Assembly: GCA_015654925.1 (NCBI GenBank)
Contig: JAATFX010000132.1
Span: forward strand, 1-50,225
Direction of reading: 5' to 3'
DNA length: 50,225 nt
DNA from: Enterobacterales bacterium
GTDB taxonomy: Bacteria; Pseudomonadota; Gammaproteobacteria; Enterobacterales; Enterobacteriaceae
Shown here: piece by piece, positions 1 through 8,070 of the stretch
Numbering within the stretch: the first letter of the stretch is position 1
How the letters are laid out: each line of letters opens with the position of its first letter
Translations under genes and position numbers: made by a program
Notes under the pieces: model-generated
Seen by the model: only the letters and a program-made list of their open reading frames with translations
The model's database searches: none
Told to the model about the DNA's origin: nothing

Positions 1-63
1 AAACCGGTAGTGATATGCGTTGACCCCGCAAATATCAGGTTTTAGATGTAGTACCGAATCGGT

Positions 64-140
64 GGTGCGGTAGTTCAGTCGGTTAGAATACCGGCCTGTC
101 ACGCCGGGGGTCGCGGGTTCGAGTCCCGTCCGCACCGCCA
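64..140 (+). tRNA. aspU: tRNA-Asp (anticodon GTC), first copy
   Basis: The 77-nt sequence folds as a complete cloverleaf. The acceptor stem GGTGCGG (64-70) pairs with CCGCACC (130-136), followed by discriminator G and an encoded CCA (138-140). The anticodon loop reads CTGTCAC, giving GTC for aspartate. In E. coli the corresponding copy, aspU, ends the rrnH operon; the rRNA genes themselves are not visible in the 63 bases upstream. A second copy at 12490-12566 differs by a single compensatory base pair in the acceptor stem. Confidence 0.97.
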
Positions 141-151
141 CTGTAAAAGAG

Positions 152-183
152 AAAAACCCCAAACATTCGTTTGGGGTTTTTTT
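152..183. terminator. Bidirectional intrinsic terminator between tRNA-Asp and carH
   Basis: AAAAACCCCAAA (152-163) pairs perfectly with TTTGGGGTTTTT (170-181) around a six-base loop. The stem is flanked by A residues on one side and T residues on the other, so it can stop transcripts from the tRNA on the + strand and from the car operon, whose last stop codon is at 189, on the - strand. Confidence 0.9.
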
Positions 184-188
184 GTCAT

Positions 189-746
189 TTAATAATCCAT
201 TTCCACCGGGGAAGGATAATTTTGTAGTTTGGGGGCTCCGCCCAAAGCGGTATTGATAATAACCTGATACCGCGTCTTATCCATGCCACCGACCATTTGA
301 TCCATTTCGCTGAAGGCAAAACGCAGTGTGGGATGATATGCCCAAGGCGCCAGACCCTTTAATCGATAATAATAAGAGACGGCTACCATCCCATCGTTAA
401 TCGCCTCAATATGATTGATGCGGCCGATCTCCATGCGGCCATAACACAAATCACCGTTGCCTGCATACCACTGCTCGCCCGTCTTGCTCAACCGGTAAAC
501 CGCCTGCCGCCCGTTTTGCGAACGCCGGGCCAACCCTGCGTCGACTAAAGCGTGCAGGCGCCCCGCCAGCCATGGGGCTTCGCCGCTGCGGCTGACTACC
601 GGCCACTGTGTTTCCCCCAGGCAATAGGGCGGCTCGGCATCAAGGAAGTCCTGTATCAGGCGGCGATACTCCGCCGGAGCAGCGGTAGCGCAAGCCGGGG
701 CCGGCAGTAGCACTAGGGGTAAAAGTGCAAGAAGGGGCAACTTCAT
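189..746 (-). CDS. carH: CarH-like exported protein, last gene of the carbapenem operon
   Basis: A 185-residue protein with a clear signal peptide: Met-Lys, a long leucine-rich stretch, then an Ala-X-Ala-like cleavage region near residues 20-23. The mature part has four cysteines or fewer and no catalytic motif I recognise. It is the last gene of a leftward operon. Its ATG overlaps the TGA of carG (ATGA, 743-746) and a terminator follows the stop. The call CarH rests mainly on position after carG in the known order carABCDEFGH. In the known Pectobacterium cluster CarH is of unknown role and is not needed for antibiotic synthesis. The export signal puts it in the periplasm, like CarF and CarG. 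The function is unproven. Confidence 0.7.
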   Translation of the reverse strand: MKLPLLALLPLVLLPAPACATAAPAEYRRLIQDFLDAEPPYCLGETQWPVVSRSGEAPWLAGRLHALVDAGLARRSQNGRQAVYRLSKTGEQWYAGNGDLCYGRMEIGRINHIEAINDGMVAVSYYYRLKGLAPWAYHPTLRFAFSEMDQMVGGMDKTRYQVIINTALGGAPKLQNYPSPVEMDY

Positions 747-1279
747 CGCGGCAGGCTCATATTGTCGATTTCCACAAATGCCCGATCTACCGATTGGTAA
801 TGCCGCGAGCTGGTAAAAGTATGGCGGAGCTGCCAGCCGTAGAGCGGCACGCCGGGATCGTCGCGGGTCTCTTCAAGTTGATAAACATCGAATAAAACGG
901 GTTGCGGATCGGTAAGATCCTCGCCGGTTTTATGTGCGCCGATCAAATAATAATGTACGCCGTCCCGGTAGAGCCGGTAGCCATGTATGCGCAGGGCGGA
1001 GGCTGATAACCGATAATCAAACCAGATAAAACCCTCGCCGCCGGCTACCGGCACGACGCTATAGCCACCATCGGGTTTGGCGATGAAAAAGCTGATGCCG
1101 CTGCTGGGGTGGGAAGTATTATTATCAAACTGGGCCAGCATAATATAATCCGCTCGACCGTCATGGTTAAGATCGAGCAGATTGGGACCCGGTTTTAGAG
1201 GTACCGGACTCAGGCTTGCGGCTTGCGGGCAGGCGGAAAACAATAATAAACCCAGCAGGTAATTAACTCTCATGGTCAT
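743..1279 (-). CDS. carG: CarG-like periplasmic carbapenem intrinsic resistance protein
   Basis: A 178-residue protein with an N-terminal signal peptide (hydrophobic residues about 6-20), then a 'PGPNLLDLNHDGRADYI' segment at about 30-46 resembling an FG-GAP/EF-hand-like Asp-x-Asn-x-Asp loop that I associate with CarG. In the Pectobacterium car cluster CarF and CarG protect the producer from its own carbapenem, CarG being the main factor, and both act in the periplasm. The start overlaps the end of carF by 17 bases and the stop overlaps the carH start by four, indicating translational coupling. A second Met two codons in (1273) is an alternative start. The identification combines order, length and the partial motif; a database search was not possible. 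Confidence 0.8.
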   Translation of the reverse strand: MTMRVNYLLGLLLFSACPQAASLSPVPLKPGPNLLDLNHDGRADYIMLAQFDNNTSHPSSGISFFIAKPDGGYSVVPVAGGEGFIWFDYRLSASALRIHGYRLYRDGVHYYLIGAHKTGEDLTDPQPVLFDVYQLEETRDDPGVPLYGWQLRHTFTSSRHYQSVDRAFVEIDNMSLPR

Positions 1280-2129
1280 TCCTTACCAGCCGGATGCCGG
1301 TATCCGGCGTAAAAAATCCCGGCGTATGGATATCGCAGCTCGCCAGGGAGCTAACCGGCGTCAGAAAACTGCCGCCGCAGAAATAGTACATCGGCTGGCC
1401 GCCGTCAACGGCATAACTGTCCTGCAGCCACTCGGATACATTACCGTTCATATCAAATAGTCCCAGCGCATTGGGCCGTTTGGTTGCCACCGGAGCGGTG
1501 CCGAATTCATGGGTGTAATCGTACGTGAACCAGGCGACATCTTCCGCGTTATGACCGCCCGCGTACCGATCGCCATACCGCCCTTGCGCCAAGGCCGGTT
1601 TACCGCCCCGGGCCGCAACCTGCCATTGCGCCAGAGTGGGTAACCGATAGCCATCGGCCGTATCGCTTATATGTACGGCCACGGGAAGGGCATCATCGGG
1701 CACAGCGGTGATGATATTACCGGCGGGGGTAAGATAAACGGCGCTGCGCTGGGTCATGGCGCTGCAGGCATTGGCAAATACGATGGCATCCCACCAACTC
1801 ACATTGGTCACCGGATGACGCCCATCATCGGCGCCAGTCGGCCGGCAATCTTCATAAATCGCGCCATTGCAGCCGTTGCCGAATCGATAATCGTGTTTTT
1901 GGGCCCAGTGGAAAACCCGCTGATAAAAATTATAGGTAACCGGGGTTTGCTGCATATAAAAAGCAGCCAGGCGGGTATTGGCGTGCTGCGTAAAATCATG
2001 TAGGCCAAACACATCGCCAATATAATAATCTCCGCCCTCGACCCGGATCTCGGCGGGGATTGGGACGGCGCCGGCCGGCACCACGGTAAACAACAGAAAC
2101 ACGCCCAGCAGATTTCCCTTCACTATCAT
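1263..2129 (-). CDS. carF: CarF-like exported protein with formylglycine-generating-enzyme (SUMF1/FGE) fold
   Basis: A 288-residue protein with a signal peptide (hydrophobic residues about 7-20, cleavage near Ala-Val-Pro). The rest reads as an FGE-sulfatase/SUMF1 domain: 'GGDYYIGD' near residue 31, 'QTPVTYNFY', 'HPVTNVSWWDAIVFANA' near 105-120, 'GYRLPTLAQWQVAARGG', 'NALGLFDMNGNVSEWLQD', a Gly-Gly-Ser-Phe turn and a C-terminal 'GIRLVR'. This domain type is an enzyme in sulfatase maturation but often a binding scaffold elsewhere. In the known car cluster the gene at this position contributes to self-resistance. The ATG overlaps the carE TGA by four bases. The fold is read from sequence; the resistance role is inferred from position. 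Confidence 0.8.
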   Translation of the reverse strand: MIVKGNLLGVFLLFTVVPAGAVPIPAEIRVEGGDYYIGDVFGLHDFTQHANTRLAAFYMQQTPVTYNFYQRVFHWAQKHDYRFGNGCNGAIYEDCRPTGADDGRHPVTNVSWWDAIVFANACSAMTQRSAVYLTPAGNIITAVPDDALPVAVHISDTADGYRLPTLAQWQVAARGGKPALAQGRYGDRYAGGHNAEDVAWFTYDYTHEFGTAPVATKRPNALGLFDMNGNVSEWLQDSYAVDGGQPMYYFCGGSFLTPVSSLASCDIHTPGFFTPDTGIRLVRNDHES

Positions 2130-2395
2130 TCATCCAGTTCAATTTCGATATCGGTTAGCGGGCGGGAGCAGCAGGCAAGAATATAACCCGCAGTGATATC
2201 AGCGCGCGAAATGCCGCCTGAATGCCTCATATCCACCTGCCCGCTGCATAAGCGGAGTTTGCATAGGCCGCAATGGCCCGCAGCACAGCCATATTTCAGT
2301 TTTTCCCCGGCAAGATGCGCCGAGGTCAGTATGGAATCATGTTCCGACAGGCCAAAAGCTGATGAGTAATGACGGATTTTGCATTGCCAGATCAC
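2126..2395 (-). CDS. carE: CarE, plant-type [2Fe-2S] ferredoxin
   Basis: An 89-residue ferredoxin. The cluster ligands are visible as Cys-x4-Cys-x2-Cys ('CAAGHCGLC', about residues 37-45) with a fourth Cys about 30 residues later ('LACCSRP'). In the car pathway CarE is thought to carry electrons for CarD, which makes the pyrroline-5-carboxylate precursor. The start is a GTG (2393-2395) whose G overlaps the carD TAG stop; an AGGAG lies about ten bases upstream. The stop overlaps carF. The short length is typical of stand-alone ferredoxins. Confidence 0.88.
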   Translation of the reverse strand: MIWQCKIRHYSSAFGLSEHDSILTSAHLAGEKLKYGCAAGHCGLCKLRLCSGQVDMRHSGGISRADITAGYILACCSRPLTDIEIELDE

Positions 2396-3573
2396 TATTT
2401 AGATCTCCTAAAAAAACGGCGCGATAATTCCTGTTTAACCAGGCGGTTTTCCGCCTTAAAGGTAGGCGTCGCGATTGCGTTTTCCTCGATGCGGCGCAGC
2501 AGATAGGGCAGCGCCAGATGAATAGGCCCATAGGGCAGGTATTTGCAGACCCGCAGGCGGGCATACAGCAATTTATAGGTAATGTGATCGCCAAAGCCGT
2601 ACAATTGCCCGATCCAGACGGCATGGTGGCGTAAGAGCGGGTGATTGATGATGCGATCGATACTCTCCTCGTTGTGGGTGGCAAAAAAAGGCGTGATACG
2701 ATCGAGGCGTTGGACAATATAATCGATGGTTTCGTGGTAACAGCTGTCGGTCTGCCATTTTTCCGCAAAGCAAGGTTGGTACCCGCCGTGGCGACGTTCC
2801 TCTTCAAGATAAGCACCGCGCACCACTTTAAGTCCTAAATGAAAACCATAATTACAGGCCTGCTGGTAACAATAATGCAGAAAATCCATCTGGTCGCGCA
2901 GGTAGCATTGCAATGTCAACGTAATCAGCGGTCGATGGCGGTTATAAAACGGCATCATTGCCAGGACCAAACGGCTGGCCGCTGGCTGAAACCATGACTG
3001 TTCGGCATCCACCATGATATTGACGTTGCGACTGCTGGCCCGATCGAATATACGGCGATAACGCGACACAATTTTTCTCCATTGTATTTGTTGTTCTGCA
3101 TTTAGCGGCTGACGCTGTGTCATGCGCGTATAGAGTTCGATGTTGCCAAAAGCAGAGGGTTTAATAATAACAAACGGCAAATTTTCGGCCCTGGCCGCCA
3201 TATCTATGAGCTGAAATGTATTTTTCAGGGCTAGATTAAAGTGCTTTGTATTATTTTCGCCCTCGGCCGCATAATCAATGGCGCAGCAGACGCCGTCCTG
3301 CGCCAGGCGGGACGCGGCGAGATCAACCTCCGCCAAGGATTGCCCGCCCAAATAAATACCATGAATTAATTTTAGCAGCCATGCAGGGCGGCATGCAAGA
3401 TACCTTTTTAATATCCGTAATGAAAAGGTGCGCGTTATTGAGTGAGTTAATAAATTAGTGGTGATGTATTTAAATATTAGCGTACTAGTATTATATCTTG
3501 AATATATTTCACCGGTATTTATTTTCATGTTATCTCCACGCAGCCGGTATTCAAGTATACCGGCAATAGTCAT
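2395..3573 (-). CDS. carD: CarD, proline dehydrogenase-like flavoenzyme of carbapenem synthesis
   Basis: Carries the proline dehydrogenase (PutA-type) barrel motifs in order: 'GLKVVRGAY' with the flavin/substrate Lys and Arg, 'ATHNEES', 'QLYGFGD', and a C-terminal 'PYGPIHLALPYLLRRIEEN' with the paired arginines that hold the proline carboxylate. It likely oxidises L-proline to pyrroline-5-carboxylate, which CarB uses. The first ATG (3571-3573) overlaps the carC TAA by one base. A second Met at codon 16 (3528) has a better GGAG upstream, so the true start may be internal and the protein 377 rather than 392 residues. Like CarD of Pectobacterium it is supportive rather than strictly essential for carbapenem synthesis. 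Confidence 0.9.
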   Translation of the reverse strand: MTIAGILEYRLRGDNMKINTGEIYSRYNTSTLIFKYITTNLLTHSITRTFSLRILKRYLACRPAWLLKLIHGIYLGGQSLAEVDLAASRLAQDGVCCAIDYAAEGENNTKHFNLALKNTFQLIDMAARAENLPFVIIKPSAFGNIELYTRMTQRQPLNAEQQIQWRKIVSRYRRIFDRASSRNVNIMVDAEQSWFQPAASRLVLAMMPFYNRHRPLITLTLQCYLRDQMDFLHYCYQQACNYGFHLGLKVVRGAYLEEERRHGGYQPCFAEKWQTDSCYHETIDYIVQRLDRITPFFATHNEESIDRIINHPLLRHHAVWIGQLYGFGDHITYKLLYARLRVCKYLPYGPIHLALPYLLRRIEENAIATPTFKAENRLVKQELSRRFFRRSK

Positions 3574-4397
3574 TAAAGCGTGGCGGTTTGCCCACGGTAT
3601 AGATGGCGGATAATATTATCGTCATTAAATTCTTCCCGTTCATGAATCACCCGGCGGTTATCCATGATCAGCAGATCGCCTTGCTGCCAGTAATGTTTGA
3701 AATAGTAACGAGGCTGTTTAAAAAAGGCGGTTAATTCCGCAAAAAAACGCGCGGTTTCCCACTCGTTATACCCTACGATGCGGCTTTCCCAACTGGCCGG
3801 ATTGCTCTCATCAAAAGGAAAATAGATCAGCATTTTGCGTACCCAGCCCAAATCAGTGAAAACTGGCACCCTGAACCAATCCGCTGGGGACACATCCACG
3901 TAATAACCGCGCTCAAGCACTCTGACTTCAAACGTTTCTTCCTCCAGTACACGCAGCAGGTGACCGGGCATCTCTCGGCAGGCCAGAACATGATCGCAAA
4001 TCGTAGTGGCGCCACGAAATTTCATATTGCGGATCTGCGCCGCATACAGAAACACTTGATCAACCTGGGTCAGAAGCAAACCGCCGTCGGCATGCAGCGG
4101 CAATTGCCCGCGGCCGGTAACGATTTTATTTTTCTCTCCCTCCAGTTTCAGGGTGTCGCGATAGCCAAACCCGACGCCGCCTTTTTCGTCGGTATACTCG
4201 ACAATCGTGCCGAACGCCGAATAGATATCGCGAAAGCGGTCTGCATCCAGCGACAGGTTTTTAACCAGCACAAAACCCTGGCGCATCAGCAAATTTTTGA
4301 TGCTGCCGGTACTGGCTGCCAGAAAGTCGCCAGCGGTGATGCCAGCGCCGAAACCGGTTGGCATAATGGGGTGATAGCATAGCTGTGGTTTCATCAT
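3573..4397 (-). CDS. carC: CarC, carbapenem synthase (2-oxoglutarate/Fe(II) oxygenase)
   Basis: CarC epimerises carbapenam at C5 and desaturates it to the active carbapenem. The iron ligands are visible: His-Ala-Asp in 'LPLHADGGLL' and the distal His in 'RRVIHEREEF'. Counting from the second Met (4394) the first two ligands fall at residues 101 and 103, the numbering known for Pectobacterium CarC, and the protein is 273 residues, the family length. This favours the second ATG of the ATG-ATG pair. The segments 'NLLMRQGF', 'VGFGYRDTLKLEGEK' and 'ERGYYVDVSP' are CarC hallmarks. The gene lies 11 bases after carB and touches carD. No catalytic residue seems lost. Confidence 0.96.
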   Translation of the reverse strand: MMKPQLCYHPIMPTGFGAGITAGDFLAASTGSIKNLLMRQGFVLVKNLSLDADRFRDIYSAFGTIVEYTDEKGGVGFGYRDTLKLEGEKNKIVTGRGQLPLHADGGLLLTQVDQVFLYAAQIRNMKFRGATTICDHVLACREMPGHLLRVLEEETFEVRVLERGYYVDVSPADWFRVPVFTDLGWVRKMLIYFPFDESNPASWESRIVGYNEWETARFFAELTAFFKQPRYYFKHYWQQGDLLIMDNRRVIHEREEFNDDNIIRHLYRGQTATL

Positions 4398-4408
4398 ATT
4401 GACTCCTG

Positions 4409-5161
4409 TTAATAGTTTTCGCCCAGCACCTTTTTGAAGTGCCGTTGCGCGTCACGAGCGGCAAACGCCTTTTTATGCACTGCCTTGGACTCCTCTCTAG
4501 AATGGTTCAGCGCCATGATAAAAGGTGCATTGACGGCGCGTTTGGTACTGGAGAAGGCGGATACCGGATAGCCGGCCAGCTGGCTGGCCTGGGCGAGAGC
4601 TGAACTGACAAGGTCTTGGCGGTCGGTAATCTGATTGACCAGGCGCAAATCCAGGCACCGTTGAGCATCCAACTCATCGCATTGGTAAATAATGTCGCGC
4701 ATGGCGCTAAAACCGTGGGTAAAACGCAAAATTGCTGCGCCTACCGAGCAGCCGATGCCGTGTTTTAATTCCGGCATCACCAAACAAGCCTCCCGGGCCA
4801 TAACCCTGCGGTCGAACATCATGGCGAATTGGAAGCCCATGCCAATGGCGTATCCATCCATGGCGGCGACGGTGGGCTTATCGACGTTGAGTACCGCCTG
4901 GTAAAGCGCGATGACGCGATCGATCCATTGCTCCACGGCCGAATCGCTATTCAGTTTTTTTACCTCGTTAAAGTCTCCGCCGGCGGAAAATGATCGATTA
5001 TCGCCGCCATACACCACCACGGCATTTACGGCATCGTCTTGCGACGCGGCGGCGAGGGCGCGCCTTACCGCCGTTTCCAGCGCTTCATTAAAAGCATTAT
5101 GTGTATTATGATGATTTAAGGTGATCAGCCGTACCGTACCGATATTCTCTTCCAGGACCAT
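4409..5161 (-). CDS. carB: CarB, carboxymethylproline synthase (crotonase family)
   Basis: CarB condenses malonyl-CoA with pyrroline-5-carboxylate to give (2S,5S)-carboxymethylproline. The 250-residue sequence has the crotonase features: 'NTHNAFNEALE' near the N-terminus, the oxyanion-hole region 'NRSFSAGGDFNEVKKL' at about 55-70, the second oxyanion region 'DGYAIGMGFQFAM' at about 101-113, and a Glu in 'PELKHGIGCSVGAA' at the place of the catalytic Glu. Length equals known CarB. The ATG lies two bases after the carA stop, indicating coupling. The neighbours CarA and CarC separate it from fatty-acid crotonases. Confidence 0.96.
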   Translation of the reverse strand: MVLEENIGTVRLITLNHHNTHNAFNEALETAVRRALAAASQDDAVNAVVVYGGDNRSFSAGGDFNEVKKLNSDSAVEQWIDRVIALYQAVLNVDKPTVAAMDGYAIGMGFQFAMMFDRRVMAREACLVMPELKHGIGCSVGAAILRFTHGFSAMRDIIYQCDELDAQRCLDLRLVNQITDRQDLVSSALAQASQLAGYPVSAFSSTKRAVNAPFIMALNHSREESKAVHKKAFAARDAQRHFKKVLGENY

Positions 5162-5163
5162 GA

Positions 5164-6678
5164 TTAAACTCCTTTAAACAGAGCGGCCACGCGGGCGGGC
5201 GTCATATCGTCGACGGTCAGGTTGCCGGTAAGAAATGTCCGGTACATGGCATAAGCGACCCGGGTCTTGGCTCGATAATCACCGACCTCCGAGCCGAGCA
5301 TATTGGCGAACGCGCGGTTCAGCGATGAACCCTCATGAATACCGATCTTGCGGCGCCAGACAATTTCCGGCGGCAGGCTGTGCAATTGATCGGCATATTC
5401 CCGCAGGATGACTTTTACTTCGTTATCGCGGATTTTAAAGTGGGGATCGAGGGCGTGGCAGAGGGTAATAAGATTGGTGCGCCAAAAGGGATGGTAGATT
5501 TCCAATCCGTAGTGGCGGGCGCCGACGCTTGAGAATTCGCCGGTCCAGCGCGTACGGTAAACCTGAGCCGCCAGCAACCGGTTGGGCTGTTCATAATGCT
5601 TGCCCGGCTGCAATATGCCGCCGAATAAGATATCCGACCCATAACCTGTCAGCATGCATTTCACCTCATGCTGCGCCAGGCGGTAAACGTTAAAGAGGCC
5701 GGACTGGATTTCAGCGGAAAGGCCATCAAAAATTTCGTTATGGTAAATGGCTTCGGCGATACCACGTATCACTTCCTGTTCGGAAAGGATATGCACCCGG
5801 TGTTCGGTTTTCAGCGTATCGGCCACCTGCTGCGAGAATTCAAATTCATTACTGTACTCAGTGCCGATAGAATAGGTTTTAATCCGGCGAAAATGCCGTT
5901 TTGCCAAGGCGGTTATCAAGCTGGAATCCAATCCGCCCGAGAGCGGAATGCCGGCGACGCCGTACCGTGAACCTAATGACGCCAGCGGCGTATTCAGGTA
6001 GCAGTCAATTAGCGCGAGCAGTGGGCCACGCGCCAGTTTCAGCGGTTCATTGCTAGCTGGGGCCACCATTATGCGACTTTCACAGCAGGCGTAATCCTGG
6101 GTATCATAAGTCAGGTAATTAAGGGTGCCCGGCTTGAGACGGCGGGCATTATGGATGGGCAGATAACTATCGGGATAATGGCTGTCGCGGCAAACGGCGT
6201 CAGCCGGATAAAAATCAAAAGCATCTTCGCCTTTCACTGCCCCGACAAATTTCAGGCGATCGGTTATCCATATGCCGCCATTATCTACTCTGTAGATCGG
6301 CCTGAATCCACGCGGGTCAGTTATAATAGTCAAAAAACCGTCCCGGCTCTCGATAATAAAACAGAAGTCGCCTTCCGCCAGCGCCAACGCGGCGTCGCCA
6401 AATCTTTCTTGCAGCAGATAAAGACAGGTTGCATTATTCATGGCATAGGCCTGCCCCTCGAAATGGCCGGCTAAGGAGGTTAAAAAATCGCGGTTATGAA
6501 TATTGCCAATAAGATAAGCCGTGCCCGTAGCAAATTGATGAGTATAGAATGATGTATTTCCCCCAATAAATAAAAGTCCGCGGCGCAGATTTTGCACCAG
6601 GCCGCAATATTTTCTCTGGAGAATATCCATTGGCATGTCGCTATTACCCTGAATAATACAAAAACCATCGGTTGTCAT
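5164..6678 (-). CDS. carA: CarA, carbapenam synthetase (beta-lactam synthetase family)
   Basis: CarA closes the beta-lactam ring of carboxymethylproline using ATP. The 504-residue protein has the asparagine-synthetase B layout: an N-terminal domain lacking the catalytic Cys2 of glutaminases (it begins Met-Thr-Thr-Asp), then the ATP PP-loop 'PLSGGLDSSLITALA' near residue 246. Further hallmarks of CarA are 'YSIGTEYSNEFEFSQQ', 'EIFDGLSAEIQSGLFNVYR', 'MLTGYGSDILFGG' and 'WRRKIGIHEGSS', the last holding the catalytic Lys. The Tyr-Glu pair that replaces the usual beta-lactam dyad lies in this C-terminal half. GAGGTG precedes the ATG by five bases. This is the first gene of the operon, with 525 bases of gene-free DNA upstream. 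Confidence 0.97.
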   Translation of the reverse strand: MTTDGFCIIQGNSDMPMDILQRKYCGLVQNLRRGLLFIGGNTSFYTHQFATGTAYLIGNIHNRDFLTSLAGHFEGQAYAMNNATCLYLLQERFGDAALALAEGDFCFIIESRDGFLTIITDPRGFRPIYRVDNGGIWITDRLKFVGAVKGEDAFDFYPADAVCRDSHYPDSYLPIHNARRLKPGTLNYLTYDTQDYACCESRIMVAPASNEPLKLARGPLLALIDCYLNTPLASLGSRYGVAGIPLSGGLDSSLITALAKRHFRRIKTYSIGTEYSNEFEFSQQVADTLKTEHRVHILSEQEVIRGIAEAIYHNEIFDGLSAEIQSGLFNVYRLAQHEVKCMLTGYGSDILFGGILQPGKHYEQPNRLLAAQVYRTRWTGEFSSVGARHYGLEIYHPFWRTNLITLCHALDPHFKIRDNEVKVILREYADQLHSLPPEIVWRRKIGIHEGSSLNRAFANMLGSEVGDYRAKTRVAYAMYRTFLTGNLTVDDMTPARVAALFKGV

Positions 6679-7203
6679 TTTTCACCTCGTGAAATAACCC
6701 TAAAACTATTTTCCCGCTTCGCACATTGACAATGTAGGTATAATTTTCTTTAAAAAATACTGCGCTAAAGTGCAGTTTTTATGTTAGTAAGCTAGTTTAC
6801 ATTCGGCGAATAAATTATTTTATTGCGGTTATTAAATATAATGGGAAAGGTACTTTAATTGATAAATAAAAATGGTGATGGGCAAATGTCTATAAGCTAT
6901 CCGGGAATGAAAGAGTCATAGCAGATAAATATTATATTCGTCCGGCCGATGCGCGGTTCCCCCGGGGACCGGCGTTCCCCGCATTCCCCGCGGATGTTTG
7001 CCACGACCGCAGGCCCGCTGGGGGCGGCTTTTATGTTACACTCTCTTATGCCGGCCTGGCGTTTTTAGGTTAGCATTGAAGTTGTCGATCAAACATCTTA
7101 TAAAAGATCGTAGTGGTACCAATGCCAGTGGAAAAAAAACAGCTATTCACATGACACAAAATTTCCCACCGGCGTCAAAGTAACAGTTAACAAGGCGGTA
7201 ACC
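6679..7203. other. Gene-free divergent region between carA and yafD
   Basis: About 525 bases with no supported gene. The carA-proximal half (6680-6920) is AT-rich and holds an 18-bp dyad (6759-6776). The yafD-proximal half is GC-rich around 6940-7020 and holds only a weak 61-codon reading frame without ribosome site or recognisable sequence. The region must contain the car promoter and the yafD promoter. It contains no LuxR-type regulator gene, where carR stands in Pectobacterium. Confidence 0.7.
6759..6776. promoter_or_regulatory. 18-bp dyad upstream of carA, possible regulator site
   Basis: ACTGCGCTAAAGTGCAGT has ACTGC/GCAGT outer arms and matches at eight of nine symmetric positions if one G:T pair is allowed. 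On the carA strand it lies about 85 bases before the start codon. It is about 16 bases upstream of a TTATAC that could be a -10 element, so its centre falls near the -40 position typical for LuxR-type activators. Its size is near that of lux boxes but the half-site differs from the usual ACCTGT. The flanking A and T runs also allow reading it as a weak terminator. The role is inference. Confidence 0.4.
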
Positions 7204-8049
7204 GTGCCAAAAAAAACATATTCAGTCAGGTATGTTGCGGGACAGCCAGTTGAGCGTATTTTTCCACCACTAGCCTTCAGTCGCGCCGATCAGGCGCTGC
7301 CGCCCGGCGAACCGTTGCCGGGATCGCAGCAATTGCGGGTGATGGTATGGAATATTTTCAAACAGCAACGCGCTGATTGGCTCTCTGTGCTGCAAGGGTT
7401 CGGAAAGGATGCCCAACTGGTATTATTGCAGGAAGCCCAAACCACCCCGGAACTGGTGAGGTTCGCCACATCCCATTATCTGGCGACCGATCAGGTGCCG
7501 GCGCTGATTTTCCCCCAGCACCCGTCGGGTGTCATGACGCTCTCCGCGGCGCACCCGGTTTATTGCTGCCCGCTGCGCGAGCGCGAGCCGCTGCTGCGTT
7601 TGGCAAAGTCCGCCCTGGTGACGGTTTATCCTTTGCATGACGGCCAGTTGATGATGGTGGTAAACATCCATGCGGTCAACTTCAGCCTGGGCGTCGATGT
7701 TTATAGCAAGCAGCTCGGGCCGATCGGCGAGCAGATATTAAATCATCAAGGACCGGTGATTATGGCGGGGGATTTTAATGCCTGGAGCCGGCAACGCATT
7801 ATGGCCCTGTATCGTTTTGCCGATCGCATGACCCTGCAGGAAGTGAAATTCCTTGATGACCAGCGCCGCCGTGCTTTTGGCCGCCCGCTGGATTTTGTCT
7901 TTTACCGTGGGCTTAACGTGACCGAAGCATCGGTATTAGTGACACAGGCCTCAGATCATAACCCCTTGCTGGTGGAGTTCGAGCCTCAGCCGCGCACCGA
8001 TACGTTGGTCCCCGAGCCGCAGATCGTGGGCATTACTCCCCGCAAATAA
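7204..8049 (+). CDS. yafD: YafD, endonuclease/exonuclease/phosphatase-family protein
   Basis: A 281-residue protein very similar over its length to E. coli YafD as I recall it: 'RYVAGQPVERI' at the N-terminus, 'VMVWNIFKQQRADWL', 'LLQEAQTTPELV', 'QHPSGVMTLSAAHPVYCCPLRE', 'IMAGDFNAWSR' and 'ASDHNPLLVEF'. The Asn, Glu, Asp-x-Asn and Asp-His residues are the metal and phosphate ligands of the DNase I-like fold. The substrate is not established. The reading frame starts with GTG (7204); no ATG gives the conserved N-terminus. In E. coli yafE follows it, but here a terminator and then mltD follow directly. Confidence 0.93.
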   Translation: MPKKTYSVRYVAGQPVERIFPPLAFSRADQALPPGEPLPGSQQLRVMVWNIFKQQRADWLSVLQGFGKDAQLVLLQEAQTTPELVRFATSHYLATDQVPALIFPQHPSGVMTLSAAHPVYCCPLREREPLLRLAKSALVTVYPLHDGQLMMVVNIHAVNFSLGVDVYSKQLGPIGEQILNHQGPVIMAGDFNAWSRQRIMALYRFADRMTLQEVKFLDDQRRRAFGRPLDFVFYRGLNVTEASVLVTQASDHNPLLVEFEPQPRTDTLVPEPQIVGITPRK

Positions 8050-8070
8050 GCCGCATGCCGTGAATTGCAG

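Noticed and set aside
6726..6744. TTGACA and TATAAT close together upstream of carA
   Set aside because: The spacing is only seven bases, far from the 16-18 needed for a sigma-70 promoter.
6998..7183. 61-codon frame before yafD
   Set aside because: No ribosome site, no family resemblance, and it lies in a probable promoter region.
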